Counted from the stretch's first letter, positions 50,301 through 60,154 are shown. The stretch: DNA of 64,000 nucleotides from Bifidobacterium sp. (GCA_022649135.1 JALCNP010000014.1:1-64000); one strand, 5' to 3'. The notes: generated by a model not told the origin, from the sequence alone. Program-made: numbers and translations.

Positions 50301-51364
50301 TGCAGCTGTCCTGGCACTGGCCGTGGGCCGCACTCGCGGGGGTGGCGGTCTGCGTCGCCGTCATCCTCATCATGATCGTTGTGCAGGACCGCGGCGCCGC
50401 ATCCCGTGACGACGCCCCCGTATTCGGCCTGGACGACGACCTCTCCTCCGAGCATGCCTCGCACCTTTTCCGTGTCTGGAAGAACCTCGGCAGGCTGGCC
50501 ACCGTCGCGCTGTGCGCCGCGATCCTGCTCTCGGTCGCCCTGGTGGCACGCCCCTCCCAGGTGGACCGGGCGGACGAGAGATCCAGCAATCGGGACATCG
50601 TGCTATGTCTTGATGTTTCCGGCTCGACGCTGCCCTACGATCGCGAGGTGATTAAAACGTACGCGAATCTGATCAGCAACTTCCAGGGCGAACGCATCGG
50701 GCTGAGCATCTTCAACTCCACATCGAAAACCGTGTTCCCCCTCACCGACGACTACGCGCTTGTCACCAAGCAGCTCTCCCACGCCGCAGCGATACTCAAA
50801 GGGGTCGAATCGCAGGACGACATCGACAAAATGAGCGACAGGCAATACCAACAGATATCGGATTGGCTCGACGGAACCCAGAACCGCACCGACGCGACAT
50901 CGCTCATAGGAGACGGCGTGGTGGGATGCGAGGCCATGCTTCCGGGCTTCGCCTACGGGGGACGGGCGAGCACAAGCGCCAAAAGAAACAGGGCGGCATC
51001 CGTCGTCCTCGCCACCGACAACGTTCTCTCCGGCACACCCACGTACACGCTTGCGCAGGCGCTCGATCTCGCCCGAAGCGCGCAGATCGGTGTGGACGGC
51101 CTGTATTCCGGCCCCAAGGAGGATGTCGATGCCGATACGACGACGCAGATGAAATCCGCAATCGAATCACACGGCGGGGTGTTTCTGACGCAGTCCACGG
51201 GAACATCCATCGACGAGCTGGTCAGACGCATCGAACAGCGCAGAACGCGAGAGATCAACCGCACCGATCAGGCCGCCCTCATCGACGCGCCCGGCTGGTG
51301 GGTGGCGGCGCTGGGAGTGCTCGTCCTCGCCTGGCTCGTTCTCGCCTGGAGGCTGAAGCGATGA
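50300..51364 (+). CDS. Membrane-anchored von Willebrand factor A protein 1
   Basis: 354 residues. Two N-terminal transmembrane helices (about 9-29 and 66-84) lead to an extracytoplasmic or cytoplasmic vWA domain with a MIDAS motif DVSGS (about 105-109), IGLSIFNS and ATDNVLSG. A C-terminal transmembrane helix (about 330-350) follows. AAGGTGG precedes ATG 50300, which overlaps the previous stop by one base (TGATG). This is the BatA/BatB layout, a client of the MoxR ATPase. Confidence 0.88.
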   Translation: MQLSWHWPWAALAGVAVCVAVILIMIVVQDRGAASRDDAPVFGLDDDLSSEHASHLFRVWKNLGRLATVALCAAILLSVALVARPSQVDRADERSSNRDIVLCLDVSGSTLPYDREVIKTYANLISNFQGERIGLSIFNSTSKTVFPLTDDYALVTKQLSHAAAILKGVESQDDIDKMSDRQYQQISDWLDGTQNRTDATSLIGDGVVGCEAMLPGFAYGGRASTSAKRNRAASVVLATDNVLSGTPTYTLAQALDLARSAQIGVDGLYSGPKEDVDADTTTQMKSAIESHGGVFLTQSTGTSIDELVRRIEQRRTREINRTDQAALIDAPGWWVAALGVLVLAWLVLAWRLKR

Positions 51365-52386
51365 CAGGTCTGACCCTCTCCCCCTCCCTCGGATGGATCG
51401 CCGGATCCATTCTTGCGGCCTCGCTCGTCATCGCGGCGATCGCGTGCATCGTCCTCCACGTCCGACGCCGCTCCAACACCGATGAAACAGCCTGGGCCTG
51501 CGCCCGCAGGGTCGTGCTGTGCCTGGTGCTCGCGGTGATGGCGCTCACCCCCAGCATCGTGTCAACCACCACAAGCACCGCCGTGAACAACACGGACGTC
51601 CTGCTCGCCGTCGATGTGACGGGATCGATGGCGGTCACGGACGCCCATTACGGATCCACGCAATCCATAAGCCGGCTTGACGCTGCGAAAAAGGCGATCG
51701 GCGACATCACCGACTCGTACGCCAACTCGAGCTTCGTCGGCCTGCATTTCGGATCCGGCGCCGCCGTCGACGTCCCCCTTACGCCCGACACGCTCGCCGT
51801 CAACGACTGGGCGAACAAGCTCACCGTGGAGGCCACGTCCCTCTCGGCGGGCTCAAGCCTCGACACCCCCCTCAACCAGCTGCTGGTGACGCTGAAATCA
51901 ATCAGGGACTCGCATCCGAACGACAGGATCGTGCTGTACATGATAACCGACGGGGAGCAGACGTCGCAGAAGACCCGCCGCACATACTCATCGCTGCGAC
52001 AGTATCTCGACGACGCCTTCACCATCGGCGTGGGATCAACGAGCGGCGGGAACATCCCCCTCGTGAAAAGCGACGTCGGAACGACCGATACGACGAACCA
52101 ATGGGTGACGGATCCGTCCACGGGCAAACCCGGCGTCTCGCGCATGGACAGGAAGAATCTCACCGACATGGCCGATGAAATGGGCGGAACGTGCATAATC
52201 ACCGGCACGGGAAAGACGCTGCAGGGCCAAATCTCGTCAAAGGCGTCGAAACAGTGGAGCATCTCCCAGACGGTGAGAAGAAGGGAACGCGTCTCGCCTG
52301 TGGTCTGGCCCTTCGCCATGGCAGCCATGCTTCTGCTCGCACTCGAGCTCGGATCATGGGCGTCGTACACAAGGAGGTCATTGTGA
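51361..52386 (+). CDS. Membrane-anchored von Willebrand factor A protein 2
   Basis: 341 residues. Two transmembrane helices at the N-terminus (about 11-33 and 46-66) and one at the C-terminus flank a vWA domain with MIDAS DVTGSM, a Thr in SLDTPLNQ and ITDGEQT. It is a diverged paralogue of the previous gene, overlapping it by four bases (ATGA). The pair of vWA proteins plus MoxR and DUF58 define a Bat-like module of the envelope; its exact function is unknown. Confidence 0.9.
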   Translation: MTGLTLSPSLGWIAGSILAASLVIAAIACIVLHVRRRSNTDETAWACARRVVLCLVLAVMALTPSIVSTTTSTAVNNTDVLLAVDVTGSMAVTDAHYGSTQSISRLDAAKKAIGDITDSYANSSFVGLHFGSGAAVDVPLTPDTLAVNDWANKLTVEATSLSAGSSLDTPLNQLLVTLKSIRDSHPNDRIVLYMITDGEQTSQKTRRTYSSLRQYLDDAFTIGVGSTSGGNIPLVKSDVGTTDTTNQWVTDPSTGKPGVSRMDRKNLTDMADEMGGTCIITGTGKTLQGQISSKASKQWSISQTVRRRERVSPVVWPFAMAAMLLLALELGSWASYTRRSL

Positions 52387-53030
52387 AGCACGTCGGAACG
52401 CGCCGTGCCGGCGGGGCCGGCACCACAGGCATCCCCAACGGGCGCCGCGACCCGGAGCCCGTTGACGGACGCGGCGGCGCGAAGGGCCGCTCCACCTCTC
52501 CGATCCTCCGGATGATACTCATTGCGCTTGCCGCCGCACTCGTGGCGGCGGCAAGCGTGTGCACCGCCAACATCATGGCCATCTCCACCTACAATCAGGC
52601 CACCTCCCAACTCAACATCGGCATTCACAAAGCCAACCAGCCCAATCCCGACCTCAACGCCCTGCAGGTCCTTCAATCGCAGACCGACGCGCAGTTCTCG
52701 CAGGCCGGCTCCCTGGGCTTCCTGCTGCTACCGAAGGTCAAGCAGGCGATATCCACCAATCAACGAATCTCCAGGACGCTGACCCGGCACACGCACCAGG
52801 AGATCATCACGGAGCAGAAGAAGGCCGCGAGCCACACATCATCGGGAAATCCCTCCTCCGCGAGCTCCGGGTCCACCGGGGGGCTGACGGAGAGCCAACG
52901 CAAGCAGGTAGAGGACATGCTCAAGGCGAATCAGCAGTCGAGCGATTCCCCCAGCAGCTCAAGCAGCTCCTCCCCCTCCTCCAGCAGTTCACACAACACC
53001 ACGTCGGATGGTTCCGCCAAACCCTGGTGA
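52383..53030 (+). CDS. Hypothetical membrane protein ending the MoxR/vWA operon
   Basis: 215 residues from GTG 52383, which overlaps the preceding stop (GTGA) and is preceded by AAGGAGG, the best ribosome site in the operon. A basic N-terminus, one transmembrane helix (about 42-65), an extracytoplasmic helical segment and a Ser-rich tail (about 160-215) are visible. In position and layout it could be a TPR-less BatE-like part. No family was recognised. Confidence 0.82.
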   Translation: MKHVGTRRAGGAGTTGIPNGRRDPEPVDGRGGAKGRSTSPILRMILIALAAALVAAASVCTANIMAISTYNQATSQLNIGIHKANQPNPDLNALQVLQSQTDAQFSQAGSLGFLLLPKVKQAISTNQRISRTLTRHTHQEIITEQKKAASHTSSGNPSSASSGSTGGLTESQRKQVEDMLKANQQSSDSPSSSSSSSPSSSSSHNTTSDGSAKPW

Positions 53031-53146
53031 GCGTCGACACGTTCGATGACGTGGCTGCACGACACCGGGCGTCGGCGTCGTGCAGCATTCGACCACAGGT
53101 CCCCGCCCGTACGACGCCGATGCGCGACATCGTGTGTAATGAGGGC

Positions 53147-53503
53147 ATGAATCATTTACAACCAGCAGGCTTCTCAGGAATATTCGACACCGCGATGCCG
53201 TCGCCGCAAACGCAAATGCACGGTCCGCCGGCGCACGGCCGCCGACCAGATTCGTTCTCGCCGTCGCCGGCGGTGAATCAGTGCCCCTGCCATCGGGCGG
53301 TAGCGGAGGCGACGGCCCTGATGGATTCGCTCTCACGCGCCACGTTCGCGACCCTCGACTCCCTTCTGGACACGGTTCAGCAATCGCCTATCGATGATTG
53401 GCGGGGCAATGCCGCGGACCTCTTCCGCGCGACGCTCAACAGGATATCCCTGCAGGCCCACGCGCTGCGCAATGAGATAGCGCAGACGCGGTCGCTGACG
53501 TAA
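53147..53503 (+). CDS. WXG100-like small protein
   Basis: 118 residues. A Pro/Ser-rich, probably disordered N-terminus (about 1-48) precedes two helices around DDWRGNAADLFRATLNRI, a Trp-x-Gly turn as in WXG100 proteins. No signal peptide. The start at 53147 has GAGGG very close; 53120 is possible. It ends 10 bp before the alpha/beta hydrolase gene, so the two are probably co-expressed, in the manner of WXG100 partners of larger effectors. Confidence 0.7.
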   Translation: MNHLQPAGFSGIFDTAMPSPQTQMHGPPAHGRRPDSFSPSPAVNQCPCHRAVAEATALMDSLSRATFATLDSLLDTVQQSPIDDWRGNAADLFRATLNRISLQAHALRNEIAQTRSLT

Positions 53504-53513
53504 CGAGACGCGC

Positions 53514-55037
53514 ATGGGATGGGAAATAACAACAGGGATTCGCGGGGGCCACGCATACAGCGCGGCGCGAATCGACGAATACTCCGCCGCGGCGCACATG
53601 CTTGACACTCAGTGCGAGCTCGCGAAAGCCGCCGCCGCATCATGGGACGACGCGGTGATGCAGCTGTCGAGACTTCTGGGCAGCGCGCCAGCCTGCGCGA
53701 TACTGCGAAGCGCCGACATCGCATCCGCCAGCGACCAGCACGAGACCCTTGCCTTCGGCTGGATCCGCGAACGCTGCAGGGAACATGCCGACCATCTCGC
53801 CGCACTGGGAAATCAGCTGGCCATGATCGCCGATCTTCTCATCCGCGCGCATTCCCTTTATTCTCAGGCCGATACGGCGATGCGCACCATAGTGGGGGCG
53901 ATGGTGGAGGCATCCGGCACGGTGGCGCCCAGGGCCACGGCTCTGGGAATCGGGCTTCTTGCGGCAGGAGGGATCGCAGGGCAAAGCCTGAGGGAAGGCC
54001 ATGTCAACCCGGCCGGAGCGCTGAGGTCAACAGCGTGGGCCCAGGAAGGCCTCATGCGAGGACTGAGCAACGCGATGACGGGACGGCCGCCCTATCACGG
54101 CAGCAATGTGGGAATCGCGTCCGAGACCATCTCCCGGGTGAGCGGACCCATCAACGACCACATACAGGGCGACACGCTGACGCTCAGCGCGACGACGGCC
54201 GATTCCGGGACATTCCGCGATCCGCATTCCGTGGGCGAGGCGTTGGATTCTCTGAGATTCATAGCCGAACGGCGCTTCCACAGCAGCGACACGGAACCGG
54301 AGATACCCTATGGAACGATAGCGATCCAACGCTATGCGACATCGAGGGGAGCTCACTCCTGGCTGGTAAGCATTCCCGGCACGGACGGGATGCCGGACTC
54401 CCCGTTCGGCTGGGAGCAGAATCTCGAGCTGATGAGCGCCAGCAGGGAAAGGCGCGTGAGGGCCGACAGCTCGGCCATGGTCGTTCGGGCGATGAGGGAA
54501 TCGGGAATCAAACCGGATGAACCCGTCGCCATAATAGGGCATTCCCAGGGAGGTATCGTCGCCGCCGCGATAGCATCCGACAACGCGGACGAATTCTCCA
54601 TCAGCCACATAGTCACGGCAGGCTCGCCCGTGGCGAATCACCCCATACCCCCATCCACCTGGGTCACCAGCATCGAAATCGACGATGAACTGGTGGCGGC
54701 GCTCGACGGTGCCCCCAATCCCGCCACAGATCACTGGCTGACCATACGCGGGACGAAGCGGGCAGGCGACGGCCCGGCACCGGAAACGTCCTCATGCTCC
54801 CCGAAGGCTCCGGAGCATGCCCGTGCGGGAACCGCCAAACCCTGCGAATCGCAGACCGTCAGCGAGGCGGGCGCGGATATGGAGATAAGCCACTCGCTGA
54901 AATATCATCAGGCCGCCTATCGCAACGCCATGGACAAGGGGCATGGAGCGGTGACGAACCATGAACGGCATTTCCGCAGCATCGTCTCCGGATCGCTGGA
55001 GGAGACGACCCTGTGGCAGGGGCGCATGACGCGCTGA
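53514..55037 (+). CDS. Alpha/beta hydrolase (lipase-like) with helical N-terminal domain
   Basis: 507 residues. The N-terminal half (about 1-190) is Ala-rich and helical, similar in style to WXG/LXG-type export domains, with a small Gly-rich hydrophobic stretch at 143-157. The C-terminal half is an alpha/beta hydrolase with nucleophile Ser344 in GHSQGGIVAAA and a preceding strand HSWLVSIPGTDG. Candidate acid and His residues lie downstream (DDE near 390-392; several His after 440). Substrate unknown; esterase or lipase is likely. A WXG100-like gene sits just upstream. A hairpin follows at 55081-55126. Confidence 0.78.
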   Translation: MGWEITTGIRGGHAYSAARIDEYSAAAHMLDTQCELAKAAAASWDDAVMQLSRLLGSAPACAILRSADIASASDQHETLAFGWIRERCREHADHLAALGNQLAMIADLLIRAHSLYSQADTAMRTIVGAMVEASGTVAPRATALGIGLLAAGGIAGQSLREGHVNPAGALRSTAWAQEGLMRGLSNAMTGRPPYHGSNVGIASETISRVSGPINDHIQGDTLTLSATTADSGTFRDPHSVGEALDSLRFIAERRFHSSDTEPEIPYGTIAIQRYATSRGAHSWLVSIPGTDGMPDSPFGWEQNLELMSASRERRVRADSSAMVVRAMRESGIKPDEPVAIIGHSQGGIVAAAIASDNADEFSISHIVTAGSPVANHPIPPSTWVTSIEIDDELVAALDGAPNPATDHWLTIRGTKRAGDGPAPETSSCSPKAPEHARAGTAKPCESQTVSEAGADMEISHSLKYHQAAYRNAMDKGHGAVTNHERHFRSIVSGSLEETTLWQGRMTR

Positions 55038-55080
55038 CGGCGCCGTCGACTCGCAGCAACCGTGTCGGCACCGCATTCCG

Positions 55081-55126
55081 GCGGCGGTCACGGCATATGT
55101 GGGAGGCCGTATGCCGTGACCGCCGC
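55081..55126 (+). terminator. Stem-loop after the hydrolase gene
   Basis: A perfect 17-bp stem (55081-55097 with 55110-55126), 12-base loop, no T-run. It separates the hydrolase gene from the polyprenyl synthase gene. Confidence 0.65.
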
Positions 55127-55186
55127 GGGTCCCTGCAATCGTCGGGAATGAGTAGACTTTGGATAGACGAATGACACAGGATTGGG

Positions 55187-56161
55187 ATGCACATGGCACT
55201 AGGTCACGAAACGATGTTACGCAAGGACATTCAACGAGTCGTTGAAACCCTGCACCATGAGGAGATCTCCGTCCGGCCATACGCGGATCAATACCGCAGC
55301 CTCCTCGACAACCACGGGAAAATGATCCGAGCCTCCCTGGTTCTGGTCTTCGCCCGAGCCGACGCGTCCGATCCCGCCCGCGATACGCTGGACGAGCGTG
55401 TGATCACGGCAGCCGCGGCGATCGAAATGCTTCATCTGGCGACGCTGGTCCATGACGACGTCCTGGACGGTGCCCCCATACGCCGCAACGAGCCCACCGT
55501 GCAGACCGTTCTGGGGAACAAAACAGCCATATACCTTGGAGACCTCATACTGTCACGGTACATGCAGATCATGGCTGACATCGCGCCCGATCTCGCCTTC
55601 ATCCGCGAGCAATCGTCCACCCTTCGCGAAATCGTGACGGGAGAGCTCCTTCAGGAGTCGGTGAGGCACCAGACCACGACGACGGTGGACCATTACATGC
55701 AGGCGATCGGCGGCAAAACGGCGGCGCTCTTCAGACTCGCATGCCTCACGGGACTGCGTCTCACCGCAGACCCGCCCGAGGAGACATGGATCCGCGCCGC
55801 ATCCGAATTCGGAGACCATCTGGGGACCGCATTCCAAATCGTCGACGACATCGATGACTTCGACCTCTCCCACGATACGGGCAAGCCGAAGCTCGAGGAC
55901 GTCTCCGACGGGATCTATACGCTTCCGGTGCTCCTGGCCCTTCGCGAACAGCCTTCCTTCTCGCACACCCTCGAGAGCGACAATCCCCACGCCGTGCTGG
56001 ACTATCTATGCGCGCACCCGGAAACGATGAAGCAAAGCAGGGACATCGCGCTATGGCATGTGCAGGAGGCAAGGGACGCCCTCACCACCATACCCCTCAG
56101 CAGCGGGGTGAAGGCCATGCTCACCGACATGCTCGAGCGCTTCTCCCGAACGATCCACTAG
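55187..56161 (+). CDS. Polyprenyl diphosphate synthase (heptaprenyl-type, HepT-like)
   Basis: 324 residues, trans-prenyltransferase. First Asp-rich motif HDDVLDGAPIRRNE, then GGKTAALF, then the second Asp-rich motif QIVDDIDDF with KPKLEDVSDGIYTLPVL. It condenses isopentenyl diphosphate onto an allylic primer; the class makes the long side chain of menaquinone. AGGA at 6-base spacing supports 55187. It faces the cyd operon, and a quinone tail would be needed for NDH-2 and cytochrome bd, so a respiratory role is likely. Chain length cannot be read directly. Confidence 0.88.
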   Translation: MHMALGHETMLRKDIQRVVETLHHEEISVRPYADQYRSLLDNHGKMIRASLVLVFARADASDPARDTLDERVITAAAAIEMLHLATLVHDDVLDGAPIRRNEPTVQTVLGNKTAIYLGDLILSRYMQIMADIAPDLAFIREQSSTLREIVTGELLQESVRHQTTTTVDHYMQAIGGKTAALFRLACLTGLRLTADPPEETWIRAASEFGDHLGTAFQIVDDIDDFDLSHDTGKPKLEDVSDGIYTLPVLLALREQPSFSHTLESDNPHAVLDYLCAHPETMKQSRDIALWHVQEARDALTTIPLSSGVKAMLTDMLERFSRTIH

Positions 56162-56325
56162 CACAATCCGCTGGTACGAACAAAGCAGACCCGCACCCGT
56201 CCCTGCCCCGCATGAGCCCAGGCACCAGCCGTCACCCACGCCCATGATTCAATGGAGACCACCGCGCGCACCGATCGTCTGCGAACCGGTGGCATCATAC
56301 GGATGGAATGGATGGGCCACCCCGC

Positions 56326-58269
56326 TCACACCGAGCGTCTGGCGGCATTCTCGCGCATATCACCGATATCGCCCACATCCATGCGATACAGGGATCTGAA
56401 CCGGGCGTTACTGCGATACAGCTCACGGGGCCGCCCCTGCATGACGATGCGCCCGTCCTCCACGAATACGATCTGGTCCGCATCCTCCAGACCCTGCAGG
56501 TGATGGGCCACCCACAGCAGGGTGCGCCCCTCGCTGACGCGGAAGAGCATGGACATGATATCGCGTTCCGTGATCGGATCCATCCCCACGGTGGGCTCGT
56601 CAAGGACGACGATCGGGGTGTCCTTCACGAGGATCCGCGCCACCGCAACACGCTGCCTCTGCCCTCCCGACAGCCTGCTTCCGGACTCCTCGACCTCCGC
56701 GTTCACGCCGCCGGGCATCCGACGCACACGACCGTCGAGCTGCACAAGCTCCAATGCATGCCATACCTCGTCGTCCCCGGCCTCGGGCCTGCCCAGCCGT
56801 ATGTTATCCGCAACGCTCATGTTGAATATGAAAGGCTCCTGATTAAGAAAACCGAAAAGCTGCGGCCGAATATCCTGCAGGGCCCTCACGGGGATGCCGT
56901 TGATGAGAATCTCGCCGCTGTCCGCAACGAGATCCCCCATCAGAAGCTGCAGAATCGTCGTCTTGCCGTCGCCGCTTGGCCCCAGAAGCGCGACTTTCTC
57001 ACCGGCCTCGACGTGAAGGGAGAAGTCGCGGAGAAGAAACGGATCATCCGGCCCATACCGGAATGTCACATGGTCGAAGTCTATGGTCCGCACCGGCCCG
57101 TCCAGATGCCTCTGACGCACCTCCTGCATGCGGTGCCCCTCGACGCGATGGCTCAGATCGTTGAGATGACCGAGGGAATCGCTGTAGAGGGGGATCTCGG
57201 CCGCCGCCTGGGCCACAACGATGAAGCAGTCGATCAGGGGGAACAGGGAGAGAACGACCGCGGCAGCGTAATCGGCAAGCGAGGGCGATGATGTCAGAAA
57301 CAGACCGGAGCCGACCATGAGGGCGACGGCCGCGAAGGCGAAGACCATCTGCATCCCCAGATTGCGCCAGCGTTCAAAGCGTTCACGTTCATGCCGGCTG
57401 CGCATGATGGAATCGAACCGATCCGAGCCTATGGAGGTGAAGGAGTCGGCACGATGGGTGATGATCCAATCGCCCAGACCCAGGCATCCCTCGGTTATCT
57501 GCGCATATTCGTCCTGACGGGCGGCCTTCTCCCGATGGTATCGCGCGTCCGAAAAACTCAGCGACACGAGAGGGGCGAGAACCAGCACCAGTGCGAACAG
57601 AAGAAGCATGAGAATGCTGGTCGGCCAGGAGAACACGCCTATTGCGACGGTGACCAGCACCCACATGATGAAGGCGACCACGGCGGGAAATATCGTGCGC
57701 AGATAGAAGTTCTCCAGATGATCAAGATCATCCGCGAGCACGCCCAGCACATCGCCCGTGCGCTCGTGTTCACGCAGGAACGCGGCATCGCGCGACAGGG
57801 TGCGGTACAGCTGCACCCTCAATGCCGAGACGACGCGCAGCACCCAGTTATGGCTCTGGATCCTCTCCATGTAGTTGAACGTCGGTCTTCCCAGACCGAA
57901 GGCCCTCGTCAGAACGATCGGCACATAGACCATGAGTATGTTATAAGGGTGCCGGGCCGATCTGCTGATGAGATAGCCCGAGGTGAACATGAGACCGGCG
58001 GCACATACGAAGGTGAGCGCCCCGAGCAGGAAGATGAGGAGGAGACGGACGCGGTTCCTCCTCAGATACGGCCAGAACCACCGGTCCCCGCGCCATGCGC
58101 GCAGATATCGCTTCAGGCCGGTGGCCCCGCGCCGGACATCCCGCCCGCCGTGCGCGCCCTCCGGCCCCTCCCGACGTTGCCGTCGCCCGTCGCGTCGCGC
58201 CTGCGCCGCGTCGGCCCCCGCCCCATATGCAGTGTCGGTCGTTGCATCAGTCCTCGAGGCGTCCATCAA
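56326..58269 (-). CDS. cydC: Thiol reductant ABC exporter subunit CydC
   Basis: 647 residues. A polar Arg-rich N-terminus (about 1-65) precedes six transmembrane helices. The ABC domain has Walker A GPSGDGKTT, signature LSGGQRQR and Walker B PIVVLDEPTVGMD. CydC heads segments such as TSGYLISRSARHPYNILMVYVPIVLTRAFG are conserved. With CydD it exports glutathione or cysteine and is needed for cytochrome bd assembly. Its start overlaps the 3' end of cydD by 23 bases. Confidence 0.93.
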   Translation of the reverse strand: MMDASRTDATTDTAYGAGADAAQARRDGRRQRREGPEGAHGGRDVRRGATGLKRYLRAWRGDRWFWPYLRRNRVRLLLIFLLGALTFVCAAGLMFTSGYLISRSARHPYNILMVYVPIVLTRAFGLGRPTFNYMERIQSHNWVLRVVSALRVQLYRTLSRDAAFLREHERTGDVLGVLADDLDHLENFYLRTIFPAVVAFIMWVLVTVAIGVFSWPTSILMLLLFALVLVLAPLVSLSFSDARYHREKAARQDEYAQITEGCLGLGDWIITHRADSFTSIGSDRFDSIMRSRHERERFERWRNLGMQMVFAFAAVALMVGSGLFLTSSPSLADYAAAVVLSLFPLIDCFIVVAQAAAEIPLYSDSLGHLNDLSHRVEGHRMQEVRQRHLDGPVRTIDFDHVTFRYGPDDPFLLRDFSLHVEAGEKVALLGPSGDGKTTILQLLMGDLVADSGEILINGIPVRALQDIRPQLFGFLNQEPFIFNMSVADNIRLGRPEAGDDEVWHALELVQLDGRVRRMPGGVNAEVEESGSRLSGGQRQRVAVARILVKDTPIVVLDEPTVGMDPITERDIMSMLFRVSEGRTLLWVAHHLQGLEDADQIVFVEDGRIVMQGRPRELYRSNARFRSLYRMDVGDIGDMRENAARRSV

Positions 58270-60067
58270 TGTGGTTCGCTCCCATCTGCTCCATCAGGGC
58301 ATCCAAAGCCCCTCCGCGCCCCACCAGGTCGCATGGGGCCCCTGCCTGCACGACGCTTCCCCGATCGAGGACCACGACCCTGTCCACGCTGTCAAGCCAA
58401 TGAAGCCGGTGCGTGGCGAGAAGGACCAGACGATTGCGCATCACGGGCAGCAGTGTGGATTTGAGATCGTATTCGGTTTCGATGTCCAGATGGGCCGTCG
58501 GCTCATCAAGAAGCAGGATTGTTCGGCTCTCGTCGAGAACCGCCCTGGCCAGGGCGATGCGCTGGGCCTGTCCCCCGCTGATCGCACGGTTCCCTTCACC
58601 TATGGGCGTGTCCATCCCCCGGGGCAGGCTGCGCAGCCACCCGTCGAGACCGGCCTGGGATGCCGCCGACCGCACTCGCGAATCATCGGCGTGGCGGTCG
58701 TAGAAACGAATGTTGTCGGCTATCGTTCCGTGGAAGATATAGGGCTGCTGGGGAATATAGCTGATATGGCCCTGCCAGGCGTCGGAATTGAGACGGTCGA
58801 TACGCTGCCCGTCAAGGACGATGCCGCCGTGCTGAGCGATGATGAAACCGGCGAGGAGATTGATCAGCGTGGATTTTCCCGCACCGGATCTGCCTACTAT
58901 CGCGACGGTCTCATAACCGTGCAGGTCAAGGGATACGTCCCTCAACGCGGCACCGGCAACATCATTGGACCGTGAATCGTGACCCATCCCGTCGCGGGCC
59001 GGTGCCGAAACGGACTCATGGGGCTCGTAAGCGAAATCCACATGGGAAAGACTCAGGCTGCTGCTCTGCCCCCACCCCGACCAGGACAGGCGATCGTCCC
59101 GTGCGGGCTCCGGCGTGTCCAGCACCGTCATGATGTCGTTCAGGGCGTTCTTGCCGTTCAACGTCACGTGGTAGTCGCTGCCGAACTGACGTATGGGAAG
59201 GAAATACTCGGGGGCAAGAATCAACGACAGCAGCGAGGGGAAAAGCGATATCGTGCCGTTGATCAGACTGGTTCCGAGAAACACCGCCACGATGGCGATG
59301 CTGAGCGTGGTGAAGAAGTCAAGCGCAAAGGTCGATGCCATGGCCACCCTGATCACCCCCATGGTGCGTGTGCGGAACCGCTCGCTCACGCCGTGGATCT
59401 CCTTCTCATAGGCCTTGTCGACACCAAGCATCTTGAGTGTGGGAAGTCCCAGGATCGTATCGACGAAGCGGTTGTTGAGCGCACGGAACTCCCCGTACTG
59501 CCGGTCGGCCTTGTCACGAGCCGCCAGTCCGAGAATCACCATGAAAAACAGCAGCATGGGAAGCACAAGCAGAAGCACGAGACCGCTGAGCCAGCTTCGG
59601 GACCACACCACGGCGAGCACGATGACGGGGACGATGGTCATATCGGTGATCTTCGGCATGATCGTCTGGATGTAGGTCGTGGTCTGATCCATCCCGTCGA
59701 TGAGCATGGTCACATTGGCTCCCGTCCCCCGGCGGGCCATGGAAATCGGGCCGAGGGAGAAAAGCTTGCGCTGGACCCGGGGCCTGAGACCCGTGACGAC
59801 GCCGTCGGCGTACCCTGTGGACACCCGCTGCTTGGCGACTTCGCACAGCTGCCTCGCGGCAAAAGCACACACGAAGATTCCCACCGGCACCGGCAGGGAC
59901 GAAACGGGGCGCTGCCTCCATATCGCGACCAGCGAGAGGGTCAGCCCATAGGCCTGAGCCACGATGGCGACCCCTTGGAGCGCAGAGAGGAGGGCCAGCA
60001 GCAGCATCGTCGGACGGAACCGGGCGAATCCGAACAATTGTCTGTCAATCACGAGCATCGGCCCCAT
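58247..60067 (-). CDS. cydD: Thiol reductant ABC exporter subunit CydD
   Basis: 606 residues. Six transmembrane helices precede an ABC domain with Walker A GRSGAGKST, SGGQAQRIALARA and Walker B ILLLDEPTAHLD. The CydD-typical FVDTILGLPTLKMLG and LAPEYFLPIRQFGSDYH are present. It works as a heterodimer with CydC. The first two Met codons (60067, 60058) are both possible. It starts 87 bp after cydB and is in the same operon. Confidence 0.94.
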   Translation of the reverse strand: MGPMLVIDRQLFGFARFRPTMLLLALLSALQGVAIVAQAYGLTLSLVAIWRQRPVSSLPVPVGIFVCAFAARQLCEVAKQRVSTGYADGVVTGLRPRVQRKLFSLGPISMARRGTGANVTMLIDGMDQTTTYIQTIMPKITDMTIVPVIVLAVVWSRSWLSGLVLLLVLPMLLFFMVILGLAARDKADRQYGEFRALNNRFVDTILGLPTLKMLGVDKAYEKEIHGVSERFRTRTMGVIRVAMASTFALDFFTTLSIAIVAVFLGTSLINGTISLFPSLLSLILAPEYFLPIRQFGSDYHVTLNGKNALNDIMTVLDTPEPARDDRLSWSGWGQSSSLSLSHVDFAYEPHESVSAPARDGMGHDSRSNDVAGAALRDVSLDLHGYETVAIVGRSGAGKSTLINLLAGFIIAQHGGIVLDGQRIDRLNSDAWQGHISYIPQQPYIFHGTIADNIRFYDRHADDSRVRSAASQAGLDGWLRSLPRGMDTPIGEGNRAISGGQAQRIALARAVLDESRTILLLDEPTAHLDIETEYDLKSTLLPVMRNRLVLLATHRLHWLDSVDRVVVLDRGSVVQAGAPCDLVGRGGALDALMEQMGANHIDGRLED

Positions 60068-60154
60068 TCATTCGCCAACGCCCGTCTGCCGTGCACGTTC
60101 CACATGCGTGTGGTGCTCGGTGTGCGGGCGTTGACGATAACGTCGCGCATGCCC

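Noticed and set aside
56162..56325. Small gene between polyprenyl synthase and cydC
   Set aside because: Short frames only, no ribosome site, no convincing hairpin; it looks like a plain convergent gap.
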